This document shows positions 11,711 to 23,270 of a stretch of 64,000 bases of DNA, in pieces (positions within the stretch are counted from its first letter, which is position 1; the number at the start of each line of letters is the position of its first letter). Position numbers and translations under genes: made by a program. The stretch covers positions 28,260,001 to 28,324,000 of the forward strand of contig NC_092674.1 of NCBI RefSeq assembly GCF_964355755.1. Reading direction: 5' to 3'. The notes under the pieces are model-generated. The model searched no databases. It was not told the origin of the DNA and saw nothing but the letters and a program-made list of their open reading frames with translations. Origin of the DNA: Antedon mediterranea (Eukaryota; Echinodermata; Crinoidea; Comatulida; Antedonidae).

Positions 11711-13470
11711 CTGTGGATGCAAGATATTAATTGTTAGTGTAGGGTGCCTGTGACATGGTTCGTGCAGTGAGACGTGGAGTGGAGGTGAACAGGCAGAGAG
11801 TCAGTAGAGTTTGCAATGAGACATGTAGGCCTACAGTACATGGAGGGGAGGTGAAAAGGTACAGAGTCAATCTCCAGTTTTAAAAACAAAGAATAAGAGT
11901 TGAGAAAAAATGAGAACACGATTCAGGAATTACAGTAATGAATAATACTCTGTCAACATGTAGCCTAACTGTCGCCACCATGAGCTCCATCCATTTCAAC
12001 TCATCCCCCCCTCCCTCATCAAACAGTTACGGCGTCCCCACCCAATCGGAGCAAAACCTCATCAAGAACACACCACCAATCAAATACGACCCATAATGAA
12101 ATTACAAATGAACTATTATTAAGTGCAAAGAACAATTGTCACTCATGTAATACATATGTTATTGGTATAATGTTAGCAAATATTTTAATGGTTATACCAA
12201 GTACAATAATAGTTTATGAGTGAGATACCTTTAAACCAGAGACGCGAGGAGATCGTGCTCGGAATGTGCCCAGATGTTTCAACTAAAATCGGCACTTGAA
12301 AAGGCGGACTTGAAAAGCCTAATTAAAAACCTGCGGTGATTTTTATTTTTAAATTAAATGGTACTATAATTTATGACTTCTGAGAAGAAACTCTATAAAC
12401 TGTATGTCAACCGTTGTATTGACCAATAAAACAGTAAAGAAATGGAAATGGAAATGCTATCAAATATTGGCTCACATGTGCGAAATAAACGTTCATAAAT
12501 ATTTTAATATTTTTTTATAAATAGTATTATAATCGTATACACATAAATAATGCATATTTAAAAAGATAGAATCTCGACCAAACCAAAACAGAATAAAGTA
12601 TATATTATTCAACGATAAACATAAATATTTCAGATTTAAATTTAAAAAGATAACTTCTTTTCATTTTTCTTTAAAATGAAATACATATTATTCAACGACA
12701 GATGGTTAAATAAATCATCATTAATTATGATGAATACGATGAATACGATTATTACGGATTAGACAATCTAAGATATAATCGCACTATTGTCCAACAGTAA
12801 ACAAGCATTTTTAACGTCATTAACCATGACCATTTGCAAAAAAACGCGAAGCGGACGGATAGATACAAACTGTACGTGGGACAAGCTACGCGGTTTCCGT
12901 TTTAGCGTCACCGCTCGTCTGTGTAAACAATTCAGATTTAACAAACAAGACAGAGAAGCGTTTTATTTCAGAAAAGCTCAATTTTATTGACATATTTCAG
13001 AAAATAAAAAATTGCACGATAAACATGACAAAATACTAAATATATAATATTAAACAGAAAACCAAAGCACTATTTTAATCAAAATGTATCTTCATTTCAT
13101 TGGCTTAATACTGAATAATTTGTAGCAATTACTTCACATCCATGTTTTATTATTATGATAAGTAAGGTTAAAGGTTAAACGGGACTGCTGACTCTTGTAG
13201 TTACAGTAATCGTATTACTTTAGCAGTCCCTGACCAATTTCATCTTTGTACATTGTATATATGTTTTGTTGGTCGAATAAATAAATGAAATGAAATTAAA
13301 TGAAACGACAAATACTTAGAGGCAATTACTTTTTTTTACAAACTGCCATTTTAGCTCCATATCATTTAATAGGGTGATACCATTATAAAAGTAGTGAGAT
13401 TATGTTATCTAATATTACTCAGTAACAACAAATGAAGATTAACTTATAATAATACTGTGTAAAATTTCAT
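11711..13470. other. Non-coding stretch between the two CBM14 end exons
   Basis: AT-rich. I see degenerate LINE/SINE 3' tails (AATGGAAATGGAAATG near 12440; GAATAAATAAATGAAATG near 13277) but no host exon. Confidence 0.5.
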
Positions 13471-14081
13471 TTAAGGCCAATCACATACTTTTAAGTCGTC
13501 TTTCCATACAGTTCCTGGTCCACATATGAAATGATACGCATTGCCGTACGAACACATATACCACATGTTAGGGTCAGCAGGATCCGCAAACATACCATCT
13601 CCACGTCCCGTACACGAAAACTCTACTATAGTATTAACGGTCTCTTCAACAGACATCTGTCGATTCTCACAATCCACCAAATGCTCATGGTCGCAGACAG
13701 TTTTCTGGGCATGCCATTTGGTACCCTTCGGGCATGTGCGTACCCGTCGGTGGCCCTGCACATGACACAAAACAAACTTGGCACAATCAAAGGGATGTGG
13801 AAAATATCCGAAACGCTTTCCTTCGCAAAATGTATCGATGACACGTTTTTCCTCTGCCTTTTTCTCTTCATCTTCATTTACTGGTACGCTTATGATGTCA
13901 CATTTTGCTATGCTTGGCCAATCACAGCGCCGTATATTCTCGTTCCAATGAAGGCCATTGGGGCATCTTCGTTTGTGGTAGCCGTAATATTTACATTGGA
14001 TAAATTGTGAGCAATGCAACGGGTGGCCGAACATAAAACCGTAACGTCGGTTTTTACACAGTTTCAGTAAGTCAACATCAG
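13471..14081 (-). CDS. Gene A alternative end a: three CBM14 chitin-binding domains
   Basis: Terminal exon of 611 bases; acceptor AG at 14082-14083, phase 1, stop TAA at 13471. It has three peritrophin-A domains in a row: (1) LCKNRRYGFMFGHPLHC to AKC; (2) FCEGKRFGYFPHPFDC to VDC; (3) FSCTGRGDGMFADP to CDWP. The first and second are joined by a charged spacer (NEDEEKKAEEKR). CBM14 domains bind chitin in arthropod peritrophins and in chitinases. Here they end a matrix-type HYR protein, a combination I do not know from vertebrate SVEP1. It joins the HYR exon at 15139-15381 in frame. Confidence 0.8.
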
Positions 14082-14834
14082 CTGGGGAAGTAAAATATTA
14101 TTTGTTAGGGTAAAGTGCGTGTGCAGGGAAGGTTCGTGGATTAAATTTTTTAGTACAATTAATTCACAAAACAAGATAACAAGAAACGAAACAACAAAGT
14201 GCTGTGAAGACTGTGTTCAAACATAAAGTAGACCTTGTAAGTCTCCCAATAATGGCGGATGGAGCTTCCAGGTATTTTAAGCGACCCCTCATCTTCCGCT
14301 ATAGGTACGATTTCTCATGATTGGATATACAAAAGAAAAGATTTTGATAGCGCATACATTTCCCTTTTAAACCAACTAAGACCTTTTTGGTCAATTAGCT
14401 ACTACACCACTCCACGCATTATACGGCCTCCAAATACGTTGGGTCCTCTGGTACAGTATTGGAGGTTTTTTTAACTGCACAAACAGAAACAGCCATTGCA
14501 TAGCATCCATGCACATTACTAAACCAATTAGCATAAATTTAATAATTTCAAAGTTGTTTATTGACGTTCTTTCCCTAAGGTCTCTTAGGATATCTATCAA
14601 GTGATAGTTGCAGAATCTATCACATTAACTATGCCAGGTTCGTTAAGCATGCATAGCTGCGTCAATTACTGTTCGATACTACATAAAGTAATTATAAAAC
14701 TCCCAGCGACAATAGGATAGGACAGGAGGGTATTATAATTAGAAAATTACAGTACTAGAAAAGTTCAAATATTGGAATTAATAGAACGGAAGTGCTACAA
14801 CAATTATTAATGATGAAATGTACTATTAAAGAGG

Positions 14835-15040
14835 ACGGCGAGTGGCCAAGCGGTTAAGACAGTGGAACCGTAATACCTTGCCATAATAACATCGGCAAGG
14901 GGTTCAAGCCCCTCTCACTCCTGGTGGTAGAACAAGTTTTTTCGGATAAGGACTATAAACCGTAGGTCCAGTGAACACATCTCGCTCATGTGCACTTAAA
15001 AGAACCTAGTAGGGGGTTACTCCGGTGTACAAGTATACAC
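14835..15040 (+). repeat. SINE with tRNA-Leu-like head (SINE-1)
   Basis: A tRNA-like head has box A TGGCCAAGCGGTTAAG and box B GGTTCAAGCCCC. It is followed by a conserved body (GGATAAGGACTATAAACCGT, then AGTAGGGGGTTAC). Related copies lie in inverse orientation at 27220-27475, 30180-30475 and 55430-55770. Confidence 0.75.
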
Positions 15041-15138
15041 ACAGCCACTGTCACTCATCCACTTGATTGTCAGCATATGCTGTTTACGGTCACCCTCTAT
15101 AAATAAGGTGTAATAAAATAAATAAGTAAAGTGCTTAC

Positions 15139-18100
15139 CGATAACTTTGACGTTGAAATAGCATTGGTTCCGATTCCCATACTTATCGATGGCGGTACAA
15201 TTCACGACAGAGTCTCCGATAATGAAGCGTGAGGGTGACGTTGCGTTGCAAAATGATTGTACTTCTTCGTTAGAGTTATCCGACACATTTGGCGATTCCC
15301 AAGAAACTAATCCACGATTTGCGTTTTGCTCGGCGTCGACCGTGATATCATTTGGGCATTCAATAACAGGAGGTTCTTCATCTAAAAGTACAAACAACGT
15401 TTAATATGACATTTATATATTATTTTTTATCAATTTTAGAATTTTATATTTTTGCCCTATTGAAATTCCCATTCTTAAAATTGTTATGCCTTGCAAGATT
15501 TTATTCTTTAAGTTGAATTTTTTAATTTACATACGTCACATTCAACAGGGGGAATTTCACTAATTAAAGAATGGATAAACTATAATTTATTTTTATAAAC
15601 TCAAGTCTCATTTGAGGCTTAGAGAGTGGAGTAGTATAGTTACAACCAGGATTGAACCATGGACCTTGGGATTGGAAGGCAAGCATGTTAACCACCAAGC
15701 TACAGCTCTATTACATACATTTCTTTAATCAACATCTGAATACATGTAGGATTTTAATGAACTTACCAAAAACTTCAATATCAAACTTGCACACAGCGTA
15801 ATTTCCAGATCTGTCAATCGCTTCACACATGGTTTCGGTTCGACCAATCGTAAACATGTCCAAGGGACCAGGAGTGCAATCAACCGTTGGCTCGACGCCT
15901 GAATTGTCATGCACTCCTTCCAGGCTGAATTTCGGAATAGCCCACGGAACACCACGTCTTGTTGGTATCCTCATTGGAGGTGGACAGTTTATGATTGGCG
16001 GCTCAACATCTATGTAAAGAAAATAGTTTTTAATACAACTTTAGAAAAACTATTTGATATCAACTCTACTTGACATGAAAAGGCTAACATAAAGCTCTGT
16101 CTACACTATCAAACTAGTTTGACAACAAAAGTGTGATGGGCCAAATATGGTAGTGATATGACATCATCATGTCCATATATGGGCACATCACAATTCTTTG
16201 TCACATAAAGTTTGATAGTGTAGACAGAGCTTTAGAGAGGTTTCGATTTTTCTGGGAACTAGTTACATTATGTTAATTTATTGTGTACCTGCAGGGACAT
16301 TGGGACACAGTTTGATGGATTCTAGGGCCAAACAATGAACAATGACACAATGTGTGTAGATCATACACCAAGGTTGTCACAAATTAAAAACTCACTATTA
16401 TCTCTCAGCTAGGTAAAAAGAAAAATTAAGTAATAATGTATATACTATATCCTTGCAATAAGACTATATTTTTTTTACTTTATGTTTACATTTACATATA
16501 TTTTGTAATTGCAATAATTTTGTTTAATGATGACTATTACTTTACTTGTCTTTTGAATGTATATTGTCCCTTACCATGCAATTCAGCAGATTTGCTGCCA
16601 ATTGGTTTGTTTTTAATAAAGAATAAAGAAAAAGGTCAAATAGGGTCATTACCTTTTACAGTGATGACAAAATAGCATGGTTGTACATTGCCAGAAGAGT
16701 CGGTAGCCAAACACGTAACATTAGTGTTACCAATCGGTAACCGTGGAGGCTCATCGCAGGAAACAGTCACAGGTATACGGGAATTATCAGTCGCTTTTGA
16801 GACATTGTGAATAGCATTGGCGTAACTCAAAGATGGAAGTGTATTGAGTTCATAACTGGCTGGACACATTATTGTAGGCTTTTCATTGTCTGTGTAAGAT
16901 AATTAATTGGATGTGAAATCATAGTCTAAAATAGTTCCGACAAAAAAAAAGTAATGTGGCAAAATATGGTAGTAATATGACATCATCGTCTCCATAAATG
17001 GGCACATCACATTTTTCTTGTCACATAAAGTTTGATAGTGTAGATATTACTGTACTGTATGTACACAAAGCTCTGTTTACACTATCAAAGTAGTTTGACA
17101 AAAAAAAAGAGTAATCTGTCCAAATATGGTAGTGATATGACATCATCGTCTCCATATATGGGCACATCACATTTTTGTTGTCACATAAAGTTTGATAGTG
17201 TAGATATTACTATACTGTATGTACACAAAGCTCTGTTTACACTATCAAAGTAGTTTGACAAAAAAAAAAGAGTAATCTGTCCAAATATGGTAGTGATATG
17301 ACATCATCGTCTCCATATATGGGCAAATTTTGTTTGTCACATAAAGTTTGATAGTGTAGATATTACTGTACTGTATGTACACAAAGCTCTGTTTACACTA
17401 TCAAAGTAGTTTGACAAAAAAAAGAGTAATCTGTCCAAATATGGTAGTGATATGACATCATCGTCTCCATATATGGGCACATCACATTTTTTTGTCACAT
17501 AAAGTTTGATAGTGTAGATATTACTGTACTGTATGTACGCAAAGCTCTGTTTACACTATCAAAGTAGTTTGACACAAAAAAAGAGTAATCTGTCCAAATA
17601 TGGTAGTGATATGACATCATCGTCTCAATATATGGGCAAATTTTGTTTGTCAAATAAAGTTTGATAGTGTAGATATTACTGTACTGTATGTACGCAAAGC
17701 TCTGTTTACACTATCAAAGTAGTTTGACACAAAAAAAAGAGTAATCTGTCTAAATATGGTAGTGATATGACATCATCGTCTCCATATATGGGCACATCAC
17801 ATTTTTTCTTGTCACATAAAGTTTGATAGTGTAGATATTACTGTACTGTATGTACACAAAGCTCTGTTTACACTATCAAAGTAGTTTGACAAAAAAAAAA
17901 AGAGTAATCTGTCCAAATATGGTAGTGATATGACATCATCGTCTCCATATATGGGCAAATTTTGTTTGTCACATAAAGTTTGATAGTGTAGACATATCAA
18001 ACAAAATACAGTCAACTATCCCTAAAATCCTAAACAATATATAGACTGACAAACCTATTACTGCATGTACATAAAGAATATCAATAAAAATTAACTTTTA

Positions 18101-20547
18101 GACTAACCAACAACTTTGACGTCAAAGTTGCATTTCTCGGTGTTTCCGCTTGGGTCTTCTGCAAGACAGTAAACAGTCGTTGAACCAATTTGAAATTGTT
18201 GACCACTAATATGGTCACAAGCGACCTTCACAGTCTCTTGTGAATTGTCATACGTAGAGAGGGCGTTCCATCTAGCGATACCATAATCCATTCTGGGTTC
18301 AGTGAACATGATGACCTCTGCTGGACAAGTGATGGATGGACGTTGTTTGTCTGGATAAAGAAAATAGAAATTTTTATTCTAGCCATATTAAACTTTCAAC
18401 ATTTATTTTTGAAATTTATAGATTATATTATCTTGTACACTAAATCCCATGTTTTGGGATCATTCTATCCAAGACACATCCCTATTAAGAGGACATTTGT
18501 GAAAGCAAAAAAATAAGAGATAATATGTTGTAACACTATGGCCAAACCATAAGAAGACACTCCTATAGATTAGATTAACTATTAGGCTTTTTCTTTTGTT
18601 ATTTTATATATATGTTTTTATATTTATAAATCCAAAGGCAAATTACTGAAAAAGTGACAATGCTGTGGGTATCAGTGGCTGGATCTCAATGGAGATACAA
18701 AATAAAAGCGAAAAGCTAAATCAAAACGAGAAGTAAAACAGCCAGAAAAGTTAGCAGAGCTTTCGGGCAACACTAGCCCTTCATCAGTGCAGTGTTTTTA
18801 TATTTATATTTATATTTTCATCCTGTAATTGTTGTATACACTGTGGGATGTAAAAAAATAATTAAAAAATATAAATAAAATATATGTTTAATCAAAGGAA
18901 TACAGCTGAGGGGAACTTTTTTGGTACCAAAAGTGTCCCTCTAGGGATCTACTTTGTTTCCACTATACCTTTAACATCTACATTGAATGCGCACTCCGCC
19001 TCGTTCTGTGCCGCATCAACAGCTTTACAGATTACGATACTCAATCCTATATCAAATGAACTGCCTTGTTGCTTGTTGCAACTAACTACTGGTACAAGCT
19101 CAGAGTTATCTGTAGCTGTTGGTAATTGCCATGTTGTGGTAACATATTGCTCATCAGGGAATGTGTTTAATTCTATGTCTGATGGACACTGGATATCTGG
19201 AGCCTGAGTGTCTGCAAGAAATAATTAAGTTAAATGCAAGGTGCTTTAAAAGTGACAGATTCTAAAATATATTAATTGTCGTATTCGATATTGGGACTTT
19301 TTACCATTATTTAATGGAGTATTTTGAGATTATTATTAACGAAAAAGCTTCCATTGTCAACGTTTTCTATTCAAATGATGTTCTGTTGAGAACAATATTT
19401 GCCAATTGAATACAAAAAGTACTCAACGAATCTTTATGTTGACAACGAAAGTTCCCATTTGAATACAACAAATGCAATCAATATAATGCTCTGTATGTAT
19501 GCATTGTACTCCAACCAATAATAGTTTATCCATACTGTAATTGCCGAGTTTTTTGTCGCTGTTGGATGTTTTTCTTTGTAATTTCTTTTTGTTTTTTCTC
19601 TCAGCGCTTTGGGACAATCTTTTGATTGTATAAGCGCTATATAAATCGAACAATATTACATTACATGAAGTAAAAACATTTTTTTTTTAATAAATAAATA
19701 AATAACAAAAAATTATAATTTCACTTTCATTTTATTCTGTTTAGGTAAATATATTTATTTTCTAAACCCAATTTTTTATATTAAATAAACTCACCAATAA
19801 TGGTTACATTAAAGGAACATGTTCCGGTATTACCGCTGGAGTCGGTGGCCTGACAGTTGACCTTTAAACTACCAATTGATATGGAACGTCCACTAGTGTG
19901 ATCACATGACGCTGTTAGCACTTCAAATGAGTTGTCAGCCACTAATGGCGCTTGCCATGTGGCTAAACCGTCGGCCTCGTCCTGATTGGTTGGGAACGTT
20001 TGGGATGGTGGGCAGTACAATATTGGGTTTCCAATATCTGTAATAAAAACAGGTTTGAAATACTGTATTCTAAATAAGAAATAATAAAGATTTTGGTAAA
20101 TTATTTAAAAATTACTAAATTATAAGACAAATATAACTATAACAAATAGAACAAAAAAAAGAGTAAAAAATATATCAAAAAGCGATTGCTGATGAGAATT
20201 CGAAACTATAGAAAGGTTCACAAACTGCTACTCATTTCAAGATAAAAGAGTTCTATGAGATTTGAACCAAAACCTTGTGATTGTAAAGCTGCAATTTCGA
20301 ATTTTTTTACCTGCGACATAAACTGTAAACGAACATGAGGCTGCGTTGCCATATCCATCAGTAGCAATGCAATCGACCTTTGACATCTGGAGCGGCAGAT
20401 CAGAACCGGACGGTGGGTAGCATGCTGTTTTAACAGTACCAGAGTTATCATTGGCCTGTGGATTTTGCCATGTTACCTGTAGTGTTGAGTCAACGGCTGC
20501 TTTTGAGGTGATATTAGCAGGACAGGTAATTGTAGGTGGTACAGTGT
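15139..20547 (-). CDS. Gene A exons 27-33: seven HYR domains
   Basis: Seven symmetric phase 1-1 exons, each one HYR (hyalin repeat) domain: 20311-20547, 19795-20037, 18969-19211, 18108-18350, 16653-16889, 15767-16009 and 15139-15381 (237-243 bases each). All show the pattern PxIxCPxxI, a middle WxxPxxxDNS, a VxCxATDxxGN segment and a closing CxFxVxV strand. Most begin with D after a split GA codon. HYR domains have an immunoglobulin-like fold and act in extracellular adhesion. The equal phase lets any one be skipped without frame change. Introns between them hold MITE-2, a MITE-2 array and a candidate hammerhead ribozyme. Confidence 0.9.
15615..15720 (-). repeat. SINE-2 copy with tRNA-like head
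   Basis: On the minus strand the sequence reads as a tRNA-like head: GAGCTGTAGCTTGGTGGTTA (box A) and GGTTCAATCC (box B). A second copy is at 47510-47630. Confidence 0.6.
16091..16233. mobile_element. MITE-2 copy
   Basis: An element of about 140 bp whose ends are the inverted repeats AAAGCTCTGTCTACACTATC and GATAGTGTAGACAGAGCTTT. The centre has near-palindromic ATATGGTAGTGATATGACATC and CCATATATGGGCACATCAC. Confidence 0.85.
16925..17995. repeat. Tandem array of MITE-2 units, period about 158 bp
   Basis: About 6.7 head-to-tail copies. The word CTCTGTTTACACTATC recurs at 17071, 17231, 17387, 17545, 17700 and 17862, giving periods of 155-162 bp. Each unit is one whole MITE-2 plus a 25-base spacer with ATTACTGTACTGTATGTAC. 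Units differ by a few bases and A-run lengths. Confidence 0.9.
18640..18800 (-). mobile_element. Fragment of a Penelope-like or retrozyme-type element
   Basis: On the minus strand the block contains a hammerhead-ribozyme-like core followed by a stretch ending near TTGTCACTTTTTCAG. Hammerhead cores are common in the terminal repeats of Penelope-like elements. There is no coding sequence here, so classification rests on the ribozyme core only. Confidence 0.45.
18750..18794 (-). ncRNA. Candidate hammerhead ribozyme
   Basis: Minus-strand sequence has the invariant CTGATGA, then stem II GGGC-TAGTGTT-GCCC, then the invariant GAAA, then a very short stem III (GC-TCT-GC) and TAA. This is the minimal type seen in Penelope-like elements. 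The stem I partner is not clear by eye, so activity is uncertain. Confidence 0.5.
19590..19670 (+). repeat. L2-like 3' tail fragment
   Basis: It has TCAGCGCTTTGGGAC followed by TTGTATAAGCGCTATATAAA, the conserved 3' tail structure of L2-type LINEs and their SINEs. Coding part absent. Confidence 0.5.
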
Positions 20548-20673
20548 CTAATACAAAAATATATCATTTATTTATTGGAGGAAAACTGCAGTTGCAATAT
20601 TAATATCATTTGTTTATAGTTGCTTTTTCCCAAAATTAACCAATGAAGTGTTTTTTTTTTGTTTTGCTCCAGA

Positions 20674-20774
20674 AAAATTAACCAATAATTATCTCCTTCA
20701 AATCAGATATTATCGGATAAATGTGATAATTTTTACCTTTAATTTGATGGATTGGTTAATTATTGGTTAATTTT
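20674..20774. repeat. Short inverted repeat element
   Basis: Arms AAAATTAACCAATAATTA and TAATTATTGGTTAATTTT enclose about 65 bases. A fold-back element of unknown family in the intron between gene A exons 26 and 27. Confidence 0.5.
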
Positions 20775-21009
20775 TTGTTATTTTGTAATAATAAAGGTTT
20801 AACAATGAAGAAAAATCAAGAGTATAAACAACAGAATAGAATAGATAGATATTAATAATGATAATTCTGATGTAACAAATAACAAATCATGTATAAATAA
20901 AACAAGGATTTTAATGCTTCAAAAATACTCAATTTTATTGTACTTATTCCAAATAATTATTGTACTGTACTTCAGACAACACTAAAATATTTTAAATAAT
21001 TGAGCCTAC

Positions 21010-22241
21010 CTGCCACACAACATGTGCAACATCCGTCAGCACAGGTAGATTCTATAGTTCCCTGGTAAAAAGTTATAATTTAGTTAGTTAAAAACTGAAA
21101 TTGCTAAGATAAAATTTAAGTTTGTACTTTTACGTTTAGTTTAAAGATGTATTGTCCCCCTGAAAATAATTTTTTTTAAAGTTTTTTTGTTGAATATGCC
21201 ATTTTAATGTTATATAATAGTTATTGACTTCGACCAAGAATTGGATCTGAAAAAAATGTATTTACATTAAAAAAACTGGAATTTATTAAAGCTACAAAAT
21301 AACCTATTCAAAGTCTGATTTAATTAATCTTTATTTTTCATGTTTTTGGGGGACAATACATCTTTAATGGAATCTGAGAACATATGAAGAATGACTGGGG
21401 GTATATATTGTAAATTGGTACACTAGTATTTGTATATTGATGTAAATGGTGTATGTTAATAGAGAGGTTTCACAACGCTACGAATACAATAATGAAAACG
21501 GATATGTCATACACACATATTTGATTTTGTAATCCAGTAACAATCTGTTTCGCATGGCAATGAAATATTGAGGGCACTGTCCAAAACAGGACATTAAAAA
21601 CTGCTACTCATCAAAATTGACCTGGCATTTTTAAATTACTTTTGGTAAATTACTTTCAATAAATCTATAATTATATTATAATCATGAATCATTCTTGATT
21701 CAATGCAAAATGTGCAAAATAGATAAAAAAAACTATACTCGTTTTGTAAAATGTAGTTACGAATATGACTGGTGATATTCGTCAACACGAATACGCTTTA
21801 CGAATATGAAATGGGGATCAGCTCAAAGCTTTCACAAATATGTGACGTATCCATTTTTGTTATCGTATTCATAGTGTTGCCAAACCTCCCTAATGTAGTT
21901 TGATAAACTTAATACTTACAACAGGACAACTGATTGGGGGGCATTGATATGGGGTACACGTAATGATACCCCCTTGGCAGGTACATTCCTCACAGCCTAC
22001 TCGCCAACTTTGATCGTTCTAACAAAATAATAATCTATATAAATATTTTTCATAATGATTTTTAAAATATTTGTCTTTTAATGCTTATTATTGCATTTTA
22101 AATTATCAATTTTCATAAGGTCTCAAATTGTTCTGATATGTGAAATAAACTATGAATTTATTTATTGGGTGAACAATTTAGAAAATGTTCATATATTTCT
22201 TACCCTGTAAATTATTCCATTTTCTTCACAAAATGATGTAT
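21010..22241 (-). CDS. Gene A exons 24-26: VWC domain, with a 38-base microexon
   Basis: Exons 22204-22241, 21920-22018 and 21010-21061 join (phases 1-0, 0-0, 0-1) to a von Willebrand factor C type domain: CEENGIIYRNDQSWRVGCEE, CTCQGGIITC, CPPISCPV, then CADGCCTCC. VWC domains often bind TGF-beta family ligands or other matrix proteins. The first exon is only 38 bases long. The final cluster with CCTCC is unusual and gives 14 cysteines overall. Confidence 0.75.
21144..21370. mobile_element. MITE-4 copy
   Basis: Ends are inverted repeats AGATGTATTGTCCCCCTGAA and GGGGGACAATACATCTTTAA. AT-rich inside. Homologous to 22872-23175 and 63715-64000. Confidence 0.75.
21464..21893. mobile_element. MITE-3 copy with an internal deletion
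   Basis: Both terminal inverted repeats are present (AGAGGTTTCACAAC at the left; GCCAAACCTCCCTA at the right). The copy is about 70 bp shorter than 5667-6170, lacking the GAAGCGCAGGTACGTG region. Confidence 0.8.
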
Positions 22242-22376
22242 CTAAAAACAAAAAAAGTTAAATGTGAAAGTATATAAAAGTTGAAAATATATATGTTCAC
22301 AATATTAAAAATGAAAATCAGAAACATTTCGTATAGCAGCATACTTATTATTATATGGAAGACAAGTAAGTATTAC

Positions 22377-22796
22377 CTTTGCATGTGAGTCCCTGAAGGA
22401 AATAACCAGGTGGACACTGACATGTAAATGAACCCATGGTATTTGTACAGGTGTGGCTGCAACCGCCATTATTAGTATCGCATTCATTAATATCTGAAAA
22501 ATAACAAAAAATTAATCATTATAACAAAATCTACTGCAAAAGGTTGTTATTGTTAATGAATGCCTTTCAAATTATGATAGTGATGATAAGTTATAAATAT
22601 ATATAAAAAAACAAGTACAAAAAAGTTAATTAATTTGCCATAACTTATTTTAAAATGTGATACATACCAAACTGACATGTCTTGCCTGCGAAGCCAGATG
22701 TGCAGTAACATTTCGCTACAATGCCAGATATGAGACAGCTAGTCCCTTGCTGACAAGTGATGTCACTACATCCAGTAGTGGGCACCACACAGGTTC
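22377..22796 (-). CDS. Gene A exons 22-23: two EGF-like domains
   Basis: Exon 22668-22796 encodes a short cysteine-rich EGF-like unit ([32 protein letters not shown]). Exon 22377-22493 encodes a calcium-binding EGF domain ([34 protein letters not shown]). Both are phase 1-1. They lie between the pentraxin and VWC modules. Confidence 0.8.
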
Positions 22797-22871
22797 CTAA
22801 AAAATAAAAATATTTTATAAAGTTATTATAAGATTTTGCAACCTTGAAAGTACAGTGGTCTTACCACCACC

Positions 22872-23175
22872 AGCTTAAAAGATTATATTGTCCCCCTGAA
22901 AATGTTTCATTCATTTTAATGTCACATAATAGTTATTCACTTTACCAAAAATAGGATTGAAAAAAAAAATATTTACTTGAGGAAGCTGTAATTTAAAGCA
23001 AAAATAGTCAAATTGACTGGAAGTAAATGAGATTTTGGTTGAATTCAATTTGTCTTTTTATAAGTGAAAAACTTTTTTTTTACTCCAAAACTGCAAAATG
23101 ACCTATTCAAAATCTTTTTTCGATTAACCTTCATTTTTTTTTCTTCATGTTTTGGGGGACAATACATCTTAAGTT
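22872..23175. mobile_element. MITE-4 copy
   Basis: Same ends as 21144-21370 (TATTGTCCCCCTGAA and GGGGGACAATACATCTTAA), about 300 bp, next to gene A exon 21. Confidence 0.75.
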
Positions 23176-23270
23176 TTGCTCATGAAGTGTTTGCAATGAC
23201 ATCAAAGATACAAATGAGCTCAGTTTAAAAGTTTTAACTTTCAAAGTATAAATAAATAATATTATCAAAC

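Noticed and set aside
13531-14010. Plus-strand ORF of 159 codons
   Set aside because: It is the antisense shadow of the three-CBM14 exon, which has strong cysteine patterns on the minus strand.
14835-14925. Possible tRNA-Leu gene
   Set aside because: Box A and box B are present, but the acceptor and anticodon arms do not pair well and the same SINE body follows as in the copies at 27.2, 30.2 and 55.4 kb. It is a tRNA-derived SINE.
16925-17995. CRISPR-like regular repeat array
   Set aside because: Period about 158 bp with no unique spacers; each unit is a whole MITE-2. The DNA is eukaryotic.
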